14,503 bases of DNA, taken from Treponema sp. UBA4319. GTDB taxonomy: Bacteria; Spirochaetota; Spirochaetia; Treponematales; Treponemataceae. A model generated the notes under the pieces. That model saw nothing but the letters and a program-made list of their open reading frames with translations, did no database searches and was not told where the DNA came from. The stretch spans positions 1-14,503 of the forward strand of contig DGUD01000005.1 of NCBI GenBank assembly GCA_002393865.1, written 5' to 3'. Position 1 is the stretch's first letter. The number at the start of each line of letters is the position of its first letter. Below, piece after piece: positions 4,979-12,864 of the stretch. The position numbers and the translations under genes are program-made.

Positions 4979-6346
4979 TTAGTTCCGCCCGTCCAGCTCA
5001 AGCACGAGCGCGCCCGATTTGCTGTCCCGGCGCTCAAGGCTCTGGGTGAGGTGGACGCTGTAGCGTTCCCCGGACTTGAGCGGCAGCTGGCTCACGACGA
5101 GCAGCAGCCCCAGCGCCGAGCAGGCATAGTAGCCCGTGCGGCCGCCCGGCAGCCTGATGGGGTCGCTCGCGATGCGGAACGTGCAATCCTCCGGGGGCTG
5201 CGGCTCCTGCCTGCCTACCGCTACAAACGAGAGCACCGCCCTGTCCTTTGCGAGGTTTGCGCTGTCGGACAGTTTTTTTAGCGCCACGGGCACGTCTTCC
5301 GTGGTGAATGCGAAATTGCACCACTTTCCTTCCTTCCGCCCGGCCATAGGGCATTGCTCAAGCGCCGCATGCGGGCACGGCGAGCACGGAAAAAATCCCC
5401 TGCGGATGAATGCGTCCCGTAGCAGGCTGACAAGCCTTGCGCATGACGGGACGCCGGGCTCGATGACCAGAATTTTTCTTGCCTCGTCCTTGCGCTCGGT
5501 GTAGGAGATGAGCAGCTCCGCGTATTTCTTGGCCAGAAAGTCAGGCGGCATGCCGCTGTCCTGCGTAATCTCGTTGAATACGTTTGCGCACGTGACGAAT
5601 CTTGCTTTTTCCTTTATGGGGGTTCCGAGGGAGCCTTTTACGCGGATAATCTTCCACGCGGGGCTTTTTAGCCGTGCTGCGGTGGAAAGGAAAATGTCCT
5701 CGCCGATAGAGAGCGCCTGCTGGGAGATGTCCATGCAGTACCATGTCAGCGGTATGCCGCGCAGCTCCGGACGGGCTATGAACAGGGCTATCGGCACGGT
5801 GAGCGGCCCTGAGCCGATGTCGATGCAGATGTCTCCGTCCGCGAGCGAGAAGTAGTCTGCCGGAAGGTTTGCGAAAAGCCGCGTGAGCCGCACGATGTTC
5901 CACCAGAGATAGTAGTGCACGTAGGCGCCGAGCGTGCTCGTCTGGTTCATGTAGCCGAGCCGCCGCTCGCTCCGCTCGTCCGTAAGCGAGTGGCACAGCT
6001 CCCTGATATGACCTGGCAGCAGCGCCCGCTGCTTGGAATTCAGCGGATGCGTCGAGTCGATTACGTCGCCGAATTTGTCGAGAATGTCCTGCGCGTCATC
6101 GGGCAGGCTGCGGATGTCAAAGAGTGAATCCAGTTTTTGCCGCCCTGTCGCGCTGTTCCCGCGCGGAGCCGTGCGATAGCGCTCCTGCGCGGGGGCATGC
6201 GTCGCCGCGTTCTGCCGCTCTGCCTCCCGGCGCTTTTTGCGCTCTTCTTTTCCGCGGATTCTCTTTATTTTGTCTGCAAGCTTGATGCCCTGCTTGCGCT
6301 CGTACCATGTCAGCTCAATTGTGCTCTGCTCGGTCTTTTTGTCCAT
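4979..6346 (-). CDS. Rsm22/METTL17-like small-ribosomal-subunit methyltransferase family protein
   Basis: A 455-residue protein from ATG 6346, chosen because AGGAG (6354-6358) lies 7 nt upstream; an in-frame ATG at 6373 has no SD. Order of parts: a strongly basic N-terminal segment (about 10-45), a helical region with YMNQTSTLGAYVHYYLWWN (132-150) as in Rsm22 proteins, a SAM-binding motif DIGSGP (176-181), and a cysteine cluster C321-x2-C324-P-H-x5-C332-P-x9-WC343. Family knowledge: the CPH...CP...WC pattern marks Rsm22/METTL17, mitochondrial ribosome-assembly factors of which METTL17 carries an iron-sulfur cluster. Bacterial members have no settled function. I infer a role in 30S maturation, supported by linkage to der. 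The gene overlaps the end of the MerR gene by 32 bp, so translation is probably coupled. Methyltransferase activity is uncertain, since some members appear to have lost catalysis. Confidence 0.75.
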   Translation of the reverse strand: MDKKTEQSTIELTWYERKQGIKLADKIKRIRGKEERKKRREAERQNAATHAPAQERYRTAPRGNSATGRQKLDSLFDIRSLPDDAQDILDKFGDVIDSTHPLNSKQRALLPGHIRELCHSLTDERSERRLGYMNQTSTLGAYVHYYLWWNIVRLTRLFANLPADYFSLADGDICIDIGSGPLTVPIALFIARPELRGIPLTWYCMDISQQALSIGEDIFLSTAARLKSPAWKIIRVKGSLGTPIKEKARFVTCANVFNEITQDSGMPPDFLAKKYAELLISYTERKDEARKILVIEPGVPSCARLVSLLRDAFIRRGFFPCSPCPHAALEQCPMAGRKEGKWCNFAFTTEDVPVALKKLSDSANLAKDRAVLSFVAVGRQEPQPPEDCTFRIASDPIRLPGGRTGYYACSALGLLLVVSQLPLKSGERYSVHLTQSLERRDSKSGALVLELDGRN

Positions 6347-6707
6347 CTGCGTGCTCCTGCTGTGCCTTGGCATACTGTTCGCCGGATTTTCTTAGCATAA
6401 GGTACATCTCCCCCAGCTGCGCGCGGATTTCCCGGAGCGTCTGGAGTGTGGCGACCTGTACTTCTGCTGTCTCTGCGTTGGACAGCTCCTGAATCAGCTG
6501 CCGCCGCGCGCCGTCAATGGTGAAGCCCTTGGTGTTGATGAGGTATCTGAGCCGGAGGATGATGTCTATCTCCCGCTGGGAGTACATGCGCCTGCCGCTG
6601 AGGTCTTTCTGCGGGGCAAAGCAGGGAATCACTTCCTCCCAATAGCGCAGGACATGCGCTTTTACACCGGTGAGACGCTCTACTTCCCCGATGAGATACT
6701 GTGCCAT
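6315..6707 (-). CDS. MerR-family transcriptional regulator
   Basis: A 130-residue protein. Residues about 4-72 are a MerR winged helix-turn-helix (YLIGEVERLTGVKAHVLRYW ... GRRMYSQREIDIILRLRYLI). Residues about 76-115 form the dimerisation coiled coil typical of the family. The short C-terminal tail is charged and shows no metal-binding cysteine pair, so its signal is unknown and it may sense none. Its ATG shares one base with the stop codon of der (TGATG at 6705-6709), so translation is tightly coupled to der. Its end overlaps the next gene by 32 bp. MerR proteins usually act on promoters with long 19-20-bp spacers; none was seen in this window, so its target is probably elsewhere. Confidence 0.88.
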   Translation of the reverse strand: MAQYLIGEVERLTGVKAHVLRYWEEVIPCFAPQKDLSGRRMYSQREIDIILRLRYLINTKGFTIDGARRQLIQELSNAETAEVQVATLQTLREIRAQLGEMYLMLRKSGEQYAKAQQEHADGQKDRAEHN

Positions 6708-8224
6708 CAGTCGTCCTCAGCTTTCTCCCTGTCCTGCCATTTTTGACGGCTGGCCTTCATCTCTATCTGTACGGGAATCTGGTCAAAACCGAGATCCGTG
6801 CGGATTCTGTTTTTCAGGTATGTGACGTAGTTGCCCGGCACGTTGTCGGGGCGTGTCGCAAAAATCAGGAAATTGACGGGGTTCGAGCTGGTTTGTGTAA
6901 TGTAACGAACCTTAAAATGGATTGCTTTGGTCGCTGGCGGCGGATACTTTGCGAGCCAGTCTCTGAGCGCAAGGTTCAGGGCGGCGGTGTCTATTTTCCG
7001 GGTGAGCTGGGAATACAGCTCTAGCGCGGTGTTCATGAGGTTTTTGATGCCGTCCGCGTTTTTAGCGCTGATGGCGACGATTGGCGCCCAGTTCATGTGC
7101 CCGAACATGGTTCGGATGTAGTCCTGCGTCTTCCGCAACGTTTTATTGCTCTGATCTTCCATGAGATCCCATTTGTTCAGCACAAAGATAATGCCGCGTC
7201 CGCGCTCGTAGGCAAGGGATGTGATTTTTTTGTCCTGCTCGGAGAGCCCTTCCTGCGCGTCTATCATGATGAAGGCGATGTCGCATTCGTCGAGGGTTTT
7301 GATAGCCCTGTTCACGGAATAATATTCCACGTTCTCGGACACGCGCGCTTTGCGCCGGATACCTGCGGTGTCAAGAATCTCAATGTCCCTGCCATTGTAG
7401 CGAAAGCTGCCCTCCACCACATCGCGCGTTGTCCCTGCGTAGTCGCTCACAATGGATGCTTCCGTGTGGGTCAGCGCGTTGCTGAGCGTGGATTTGCCGG
7501 TGTTCGGCTTGCCGAGTATGGCAATGCGTATCGGCCGGTCTTGCTCGCTGCCTTCCGTTACCTTGCTGAAGTCGAGCCCCTTTATCATGCTTTCCTGAAG
7601 CTGCGGAAGGTTGTCCCCGTGCCGCGCCGATATGAACGTCAGCTCCTTAAAGCCGAACTGCAGGTAGTTGCACGCGAGGGTCTCGTTCTTGCCGCCCTCT
7701 GTCTTGTTTACCGCCGCAATCAGCTTGTTCCAGTAGGGGCGCATCTGGAGGATAAGCTCCTCGTCTTCCGCCGTGATTTCCGTCGCGTCAAGCAGCAGCA
7801 GGATGCGGTCGGCTTTGCGTATCATCTGGACGGTTTTTTCCACCACAAGGTCGTCCATCTCGCTTTCTCGTGACGAAAAGTCGCGGGTCAGCTTGTAGCC
7901 GCCGGTATCCATCAGGTGCACGGGGTGTCCTGCCAGAAAGCAGGTTGCCTCGACGGGGTCGCGGGTAACGCCGGGCGTGGGGTCGGTGATGGCGCGCTTT
8001 GTGTGCGTGAGCGCGTTGAACAGCGTGGATTTGCCGACGTTCGGGCGCCCTGCGATGACAATGAGCGGCAGGTTGAAGTAAATCTTGTCGGGAAAGAACT
8101 GGCGCGATTCCTGCGCGCGCCCGTTTTTCTCAATGGCGGTGGCTTTTTCCGGTGCGTCCGTGCCGGGGGCAGCTGCCGGGGCTTGCGGTTTTGGCTTGGA
8201 GAAATCGGGTTTTCTCTTTTTCAT
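6707..8224 (-). CDS. der: Ribosome biogenesis GTPase Der (EngA)
   Basis: A 505-residue double-GTPase needed for assembly of the 50S subunit. Domain order: an unusual charged, Pro/Ala-rich extension (1-50), G domain 1 (P-loop GRPNVGKST 59-67, DTGG 106-109, G4 motif NKTE 173-176), G domain 2 (GKPNTGKST 238-246, DTAG 285-288, NKWD 350-353) and a C-terminal KH-like domain (about 410-490). The G4 motif of domain 1 has Glu in place of the conserved Asp, which normally holds the guanine base; domain 2 is canonical. The total length exceeds the usual 440-490 because of the N-terminal extension. The start is supported by the SD-like GAGGTGA close upstream. It lies 70 bp after ptsI with no terminator between and overlaps the MerR start by one base, so it is likely the second gene of a ptsI-led operon. 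Confidence 0.95.
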   Translation of the reverse strand: MKKRKPDFSKPKPQAPAAAPGTDAPEKATAIEKNGRAQESRQFFPDKIYFNLPLIVIAGRPNVGKSTLFNALTHTKRAITDPTPGVTRDPVEATCFLAGHPVHLMDTGGYKLTRDFSSRESEMDDLVVEKTVQMIRKADRILLLLDATEITAEDEELILQMRPYWNKLIAAVNKTEGGKNETLACNYLQFGFKELTFISARHGDNLPQLQESMIKGLDFSKVTEGSEQDRPIRIAILGKPNTGKSTLSNALTHTEASIVSDYAGTTRDVVEGSFRYNGRDIEILDTAGIRRKARVSENVEYYSVNRAIKTLDECDIAFIMIDAQEGLSEQDKKITSLAYERGRGIIFVLNKWDLMEDQSNKTLRKTQDYIRTMFGHMNWAPIVAISAKNADGIKNLMNTALELYSQLTRKIDTAALNLALRDWLAKYPPPATKAIHFKVRYITQTSSNPVNFLIFATRPDNVPGNYVTYLKNRIRTDLGFDQIPVQIEMKASRQKWQDREKAEDD

Positions 8225-8294
8225 CGGTCACCTCTGGTAAAACTTGAAATTCTCTGCCCCTGCCGCAGTGCGCATTTTCTTCTGGGGCTGCCGC

Positions 8295-9998
8295 TCATAG
8301 GGTCGTCTGGTTTGCGATATTCCGTAATTCCTGGATGGAGAAGCGGGACAGGGTTTCCTTTATGACAGGTATCTGTTTGGGCGCCATGCTCAGCTGCCGG
8401 ATTCCCAGACCTGCCAGTATCATGGCGCTCTCGTTCCTACCCGCCATTTCCCCGCATACGCTGACGGGAAGATTTTTTTTCCGCGCGTTGTGTATGGTGA
8501 ATTGTATCAGCCGTATGACGGCAAGGTTGAATTCGTTGTAAAGCGGCGCCACGTCGGGATTCTCGCGGTCTACGCCGATGGTGTACTGGGTAAGGTCGTT
8601 GGTTCCGAGGGAAAAGAATTCGCTGTGGGCGGCAAGGCAGTCCGAGCAGATTGCGGCGGCTGCAGTCTCCACCATGATGCCGATGGGGACTTCCTTGAAG
8701 GGAATCTTCTCTTCCTTGAGGCTTATCCTGACGCCCCGCGCGATGCCTTTGACCGTCTCCACCTGCGCGACATCGGTGATGAGCGGCAGCATAATCCTGA
8801 GGTTCCCGTAGACGCTTGCGCGGTACAGGGCACGCAGCTGAGTCCGCAGCAGCTGCGGGTTGTACAGTGACAGCCGTATGGCGCGGAGCCCCATCAGGGG
8901 ATTTTTTTCTTCCGTGATATGCACGTCCTTCAGGTGTATCAGCTTGTCGCCCCCGGCATCAAGCGTGCGTATCGTCACCGGCCTGTCGCCCATAATCTGA
9001 AGCACCTGCTTGTATGCCTCGAACTGGGTCTCCTCGCTCACGGAGTTTGAGAATCCGGAGCTTACTTCTTTCTGCTTCTGGAGGGTGTTCATAAAAAGGA
9101 ATTCCGTGCGGAACAGCCCGATACCGTCCGCTCCCTGCTCAAGGGCGAATTCCGCTTCTTCCGGGGTGCCGATGTTGGCATAGAGATGGAATCTTGTGCC
9201 GTCTTTTGTCATCGCGGGCAAGTCCCGGAGCCGGGACAAGGCTGCGGCATGGCGCTGCTCCTCGGCAATCTTCTCCTTGTATTCTTCCAGCGTCTTTTCG
9301 TCCGGCGAGGTGATGACTTCTCCCAGAATGCCGTCTACGACGAGCTCCTCGTCCTGCTGCACTTGGTTCGCGATGTCTTCCAGCCCGACGACGGCAGGAA
9401 TGCCAAAGCTTTTCGCGAGTATCGTCACGTGGCTTGATATGCCGCCTTCCGTGAGGGCAAGGCCTGCAATCTTGCGCTTGCTCATGATGATGGTGTCGCT
9501 TGTCTTCAGCGAGCTGGCGACGATGACGGCTCCGTCCGGAACTGCCTCTATATCAAAGGGATGGTAGTTCAGCAGAATGTCCTGCACGTGGTTGAATACA
9601 TCCTCGATGTCCTGTGCCCGTTCCGCCAGATATTCGTTGCCGCTGTTCCTGAGCCGGTCGGCGTATTCGTCCACTTTCTTGTCAAGAATGTATTCGATGT
9701 TGAGGAGCTTGGTCTTGAACGCGTCTTTGACTTCCCCCAGAAAAACGGGGTCAGTGAGCATAAGGTTGTAGGTCTCAAGGATGGTTTTTTGGAGGCTGTC
9801 CTGCGGCAGCGTCTTCAGGTCGCCTTCTATCTGCTTCTGGACTTGTGCGCAGGCGTCAGTAAATCTGCTCCATCCGGCATCAATGGCATCGGGAGAAATA
9901 TTCGTCTTGGGAATAATGCGCTCTTGGACTTCCGGTATGATAAAGGCTTTGCCGATGCCAGTCCCCGGTGATGCCGAGATGCCCAGAATTACATTCAT
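8295..9998 (-). CDS. ptsI: Phosphoenolpyruvate-protein phosphotransferase (PTS Enzyme I)
   Basis: A 567-residue Enzyme I, which transfers phosphate from PEP to HPr. Visible: an N-terminal HPr-binding helical part, the swivelling phosphohistidine domain with active-site H190 (GGISSHVTILAKSFGIPAVVG-type motif), and the C-terminal PEP-binding TIM barrel with DGIGLFRTEFLF, SLGTNDLTQYTIGVDR and the catalytic Cys in VSVCGEMAG. Length is close to the usual 570-575. No HPr or EII gene is near. Family knowledge: several spirochaetes keep EI and HPr but lack sugar permeases, so a regulatory role is possible. The only ATG fitting the conserved N-terminus (MNVILGISASPGTGIG) has no SD and lies exactly 7 nt past a TATTAT box, so the message is predicted to be leaderless. 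It probably leads an operon with der. Confidence 0.95.
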   Translation of the reverse strand: MNVILGISASPGTGIGKAFIIPEVQERIIPKTNISPDAIDAGWSRFTDACAQVQKQIEGDLKTLPQDSLQKTILETYNLMLTDPVFLGEVKDAFKTKLLNIEYILDKKVDEYADRLRNSGNEYLAERAQDIEDVFNHVQDILLNYHPFDIEAVPDGAVIVASSLKTSDTIIMSKRKIAGLALTEGGISSHVTILAKSFGIPAVVGLEDIANQVQQDEELVVDGILGEVITSPDEKTLEEYKEKIAEEQRHAAALSRLRDLPAMTKDGTRFHLYANIGTPEEAEFALEQGADGIGLFRTEFLFMNTLQKQKEVSSGFSNSVSEETQFEAYKQVLQIMGDRPVTIRTLDAGGDKLIHLKDVHITEEKNPLMGLRAIRLSLYNPQLLRTQLRALYRASVYGNLRIMLPLITDVAQVETVKGIARGVRISLKEEKIPFKEVPIGIMVETAAAAICSDCLAAHSEFFSLGTNDLTQYTIGVDRENPDVAPLYNEFNLAVIRLIQFTIHNARKKNLPVSVCGEMAGRNESAMILAGLGIRQLSMAPKQIPVIKETLSRFSIQELRNIANQTTL

Positions 9999-10004
9999 TC
10001 GTTT

Positions 10005-10033
10005 ATAATACCGACAAATGGACTTCTAGTCAA
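10005..10033 (-). promoter_or_regulatory. Promoter of ptsI
   Basis: On the minus strand: TTGACT (10033-10028), 17-bp spacer, TATTAT (10010-10005). The expected transcription start is 9998, the A of the ptsI ATG. Both boxes are close to consensus (5 of 6 each). No SD is present between the -10 box and the ATG. Confidence 0.7.
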
Positions 10034-10154
10034 TGCATGTCTTTGCTTGAGGCAGTGTTAAATTGTTTGCCGTTTTGTATACGTGTTTTTTAAGTTCCCT
10101 TCGATATATGTCCAGAAAATTTCGGTTCTTGGCGGCGCTTTGAAAAGGCTGAAT

Positions 10155-10940
10155 TCAACGCGCTTGTGCGATACGCTGGCGGTGCCGTTCGTACAGGATG
10201 ATGCCCGCGGCCACGGATACGTTCAGGCTGTCGATTCTGCCGCATGTCGGGATGGAGACCATCGTGTCGCATTTCTGGGCAAGCAGCCGTGAGATGCCGG
10301 AACCCTCGCTGCCCATGACAAAACAGGTCTTTGCGGCGAACGCGCATTCCTGGAGCGGCGAGCCGCCCGCATCCGCCCCGTAAATCCAGAAGCCTGCGGC
10401 TTTGAGCTGCTCTGCGGCCCGCGCAAGGTTCGGCACGATGGCGACGGGGATGTATGCGCTTGCACCGGCACTGGCGCGGGCGATGATGCCGTTGTCCTGG
10501 ATGTCGGATGCACCCCGCCGCTCAGGGACAATCAGCAGCTGCGCGGCAAACTGGTCGCAGGAGCGGAGTATAGCCCCTACGTTGTGCGGATCCGTCACGC
10601 TGTCCAGCAGGATGACCGTCGCCGATTCCGGGCAGACTGAGAGCCACTGGTCTAGCTGCACGTAGTTCTGCGGGCGTTCCGCCTCTCCTCTTGCCCGGAG
10701 CACGATGCCCCGGTGGTCGCGGGCTTCTTGCGGGAGCCCCCGTACCATGGTGTCAAGCGCGCGCTCGTCACACAGCTCTACGGGAATGCCGGCTTCCTTT
10801 GCGAGGGAGATGATTTTTTTTATCCGCGGCCCCGGTTTTGCGTAGAACAGTGCGAGCGACTCCTCTTGCTTTGACGCTTCGGCAAAGCGGCGCACGCGCT
10901 CCTCTACCGCATGAAAACCGGTGTATATATTCTCAGGCAT
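10155..10940 (-). CDS. rlmB: TrmH/SpoU-family 23S rRNA 2'-O-ribose methyltransferase (RlmB type)
   Basis: A 261-residue SPOUT methyltransferase. Residues about 1-85 form the L30-like substrate-binding domain, starting [10 protein letters not shown] as in RlmB. Residues about 105-255 are the knotted catalytic domain with all three motifs: [17 protein letters not shown] (117-133), [11 protein letters not shown] (210-220) and [18 protein letters not shown] (230-247). RlmB methylates G2251 (E. coli numbering) in the peptidyl-transferase P loop of 23S rRNA. TrmH-family members acting on other sites share these motifs, so the exact target is inferred. The start overlaps the end of the YchJ-like gene by 8 bp (ATGCCTGA), with no SD of its own, so it is probably translated by coupling. 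No clear terminator was found in the 156 bp before ptsI. Confidence 0.9.
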   Translation of the reverse strand: MPENIYTGFHAVEERVRRFAEASKQEESLALFYAKPGPRIKKIISLAKEAGIPVELCDERALDTMVRGLPQEARDHRGIVLRARGEAERPQNYVQLDQWLSVCPESATVILLDSVTDPHNVGAILRSCDQFAAQLLIVPERRGASDIQDNGIIARASAGASAYIPVAIVPNLARAAEQLKAAGFWIYGADAGGSPLQECAFAAKTCFVMGSEGSGISRLLAQKCDTMVSIPTCGRIDSLNVSVAAGIILYERHRQRIAQAR

Positions 10941-11436
10941 TTTTGCCGCAGCAGTTCTTGTATTTTTTGCCGGAACCGCAGGGGCAGGGCTCGTTGCGGC
11001 CGATTTTGCGCCCTTCGCGAATGACGGTAGTCGGGCGGATGAGGCCTTCGCTGTAGAACCATTCGCCGTTTATTTTCTTGAAGCCGCCAATCTCATGGTG
11101 GACGTCGCGGATTCCTTTCTGGGTATAGGTTGCCTCGAACTCGACGATTTCCGTATCAGGTTCCTTACCGGGTTCCGTGCGCAATATTTTAAGGCCGTGC
11201 CATGTGCTGTTCTTGCTCCAGTCTTCGGTTGCCTTTCTGTCTATCTCCGCGATTTTCTCGCCTTTCTCGCAGGAATTGATGATGAAGTCAATCTCCTGCT
11301 TGACGTACGCCGTGTAGCGGGCACGCATCAGCGCTTCTGCGGTCGGTGCCTTGACCGTTCCCTTGATAATTGCTTCGCAGCAGTCTGCGTATGATTTTCC
11401 GCTGCCGCATGGACATTGTTCAGTAGTTTCGCTCAT
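10933..11436 (-). CDS. YchJ-family protein with SEC-C motifs at both ends
   Basis: A 167-residue protein with the zinc-binding SEC-C motif at both termini: C8-x-C10 ... C19-C20 and C151-x-C153 ... C162-C163, each with the CPCGSG-K-Y--CC pattern. Between them lies the NTF2-like YchJ middle domain (about 25-140), starting with [13 protein letters not shown] and containing [21 protein letters not shown]. The SEC-C motif is the zinc and SecB-binding end of SecA, but the function of free-standing YchJ proteins is unknown. It precedes and overlaps rlmB, and is probably transcribed from a promoter at 11446-11474. The SD is poor (AGG only), and the predicted transcript start leaves a leader of about 3 nt. 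Confidence 0.88.
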   Translation of the reverse strand: MSETTEQCPCGSGKSYADCCEAIIKGTVKAPTAEALMRARYTAYVKQEIDFIINSCEKGEKIAEIDRKATEDWSKNSTWHGLKILRTEPGKEPDTEIVEFEATYTQKGIRDVHHEIGGFKKINGEWFYSEGLIRPTTVIREGRKIGRNEPCPCGSGKKYKNCCGKNA

Positions 11437-11445
11437 AGTGTGCCT

Positions 11446-11474
11446 AGTATATCAGAGCGGCTTCCAAAAGTCTA
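11446..11474 (-). promoter_or_regulatory. Likely promoter of the ychJ-like/rlmB pair
   Basis: Minus strand: TAGACT (11474-11469), 17 bp, TATACT (11451-11446). The predicted start is near 11439, about 3 nt before the ATG at 11436. The -35 match is only 4 of 6, but the -10 box is the same TATACT as upstream of the XRE and GH43 genes. Confidence 0.5.
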
Positions 11475-11565
11475 CGCTTTTTGAAAGCCTGCCCGCCAGA
11501 ATTTTTGCGCTGTGTGCCGCGGGTGAAGGAATGGCTGCTGGGGCGCGGGAGGCAGCTGAGAGGGT

Positions 11566-11667
11566 CGCATTTTTGTTCTCAGGTTGGAGCCCGGATTGCC
11601 CGCCGCTTTTTGGCTTCCCGCCGGAACGCATTTTTGTGCGCGACCGGATTCCGGATTGCCGCCGCTT
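11566..11667 (+). repeat. Imperfect tandem repeat, about 60-bp period (CGCATTTTTGT family, copies 2 and 3)
   Basis: CGCATTTTTGT recurs at 11566 and 11627, CCGGATTGCC at 11591 and 11651, and GCCGCTT at 11602 and 11661, giving offsets of 61, 60 and 59 bp. The first unit resembles 188-219 at the other end of the window. It lies in the 234-bp gap between the glycosyltransferase and the ychJ-like gene, ending 3 bp before the glycosyltransferase stop codon. The remainder of that gap (11475-11565) shows no recognisable feature. Confidence 0.6.
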
Positions 11668-11670
11668 CAC

Positions 11671-12861
11671 CTAGCCCCATGTCTGCCGGAGCGGACGGAA
11701 TTCTTCTATTATATTCCTGATTTCGCAAAAGTAGTCTACGCCGCTGAACTGCTCCGCAAGCTGCCGTTCCTTCTGGAGCAGGGAACTTCGTGCCGCTGCG
11801 TCCGTCAGCAGGAGCCGCATGTTCTCCGCGAGCTCCCCGGCGTCGCAGCCGTCGAAATAGAGGGCGGCATCGCCCATCTGCTCCTTGTGCCCCTCAAGGT
11901 TCGTGATGATGACAGGGCAGCCGAGGAAGGCTGCCTCGATGGGCGGAATGTTGTTCGGCCCCATGAGCGAGGCGAAGACCATCGCTACCGCATGGGTATA
12001 CAGATATTTCATCACTTCGTCCGGGACGAATCCCGCGAATATGACCTGCTCCGCCACACCGTATGCCCGGCACTGCTCCTGAATATAGCGTTTGTTGCCC
12101 TTGTCTGAGCCGGTGAACACGACGCCGGGCCGCAGCCCGTAGCTGTCCTTGAGCTTTGCCAGCGCCTGTATGATGCGGATATGGTTTTTATGCGCCCAGA
12201 ACTGCGCCGGGTAGAAAAAATACTCTGCCGGCAGGGCGAATTCCGGAGCCGCCTCCTTTCCCCGGCAGAATGCCGAGACGGGGAACGGAACAATCCTCAC
12301 CTTCTCGCCGGGCATGGGATAGTTCTCCAAGATTTCCCGCTTGCCGCGCTCATTGCCGGTGATGATGTATGATGCCTTGTAGACCATCTGCTGGTACGCC
12401 GTCTCCCTGGCTTCCCACTCCCACGCCGGGGAGCGCGAGACTTCCGGAAAATAAGGAACGGTGCGGTGGCCTAAATCCCAGATTGTGTAGATGTACGGAA
12501 CGGAAACCTGCACCCGCGCCGGGTATGTTATCCAGAACAGGTCTATGCGCTCCATGTCCGCAATCAGGTCAAGGGCAGGCTTTTGTGGCGGCAGCGGGCG
12601 CAAAAGCAGTGCCGCGGCCATTTTTTTCAGTTTTTTGGCGCAGCGGTACAGTATGCCTGCGCGGGGGCGGACGGCATCTACGTTCAGGTAGCTAAAGCCG
12701 TCCCTCGTCATCTTGAAGGGAAAGCTCTGCCTGCCGTTGTAGCAGATGACAAATTCGTCTTCGGTCTGTGCGGCAAGAATCTCTTTTTTGATGGTTGCGA
12801 GCAGCGTGGAGCCGCCGCCTTCCTCCGGGCTCTTCTCGTTCAGGTATATGCCGATTCTCAT
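11671..12861 (-). CDS. GT4-type glycosyltransferase
   Basis: A 396-residue GT-B glycosyltransferase. The N-terminal acceptor half (about 1-190) contains the family signature YTIWDLGHRTVPYFPE (125-140). The C-terminal donor half (about 205-395) contains YPAQFWAHKNHIRIIQAL (217-234) and MGPNNIPPIEAAFLGCPVI (300-318). The usual EX7E motif of GT4 enzymes is changed: the second Glu is E309, but position 301 is Gly, as in the GPxNIPPxEA subgroup. It probably transfers a sugar from a nucleotide-sugar donor to a growing surface polysaccharide at the cytoplasmic face of the membrane. It starts 3 nt after the aminotransferase stop codon, with its SD AGGAG inside the end of that gene, so the two are coupled. 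Donor and acceptor cannot be told from sequence. Confidence 0.88.
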   Translation of the reverse strand: MRIGIYLNEKSPEEGGGSTLLATIKKEILAAQTEDEFVICYNGRQSFPFKMTRDGFSYLNVDAVRPRAGILYRCAKKLKKMAAALLLRPLPPQKPALDLIADMERIDLFWITYPARVQVSVPYIYTIWDLGHRTVPYFPEVSRSPAWEWEARETAYQQMVYKASYIITGNERGKREILENYPMPGEKVRIVPFPVSAFCRGKEAAPEFALPAEYFFYPAQFWAHKNHIRIIQALAKLKDSYGLRPGVVFTGSDKGNKRYIQEQCRAYGVAEQVIFAGFVPDEVMKYLYTHAVAMVFASLMGPNNIPPIEAAFLGCPVIITNLEGHKEQMGDAALYFDGCDAGELAENMRLLLTDAAARSSLLQKERQLAEQFSGVDYFCEIRNIIEEFRPLRQTWG

Positions 12862-12864
12862 CGC

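Noticed and set aside
8225..8294. Third copy of the CGCATTTTTGT repeat or a terminator between ptsI and der
   Set aside because: CGCATTTTCTTCT near 8271 resembles the repeat only over a few bases, and no stem plus T-run is present.
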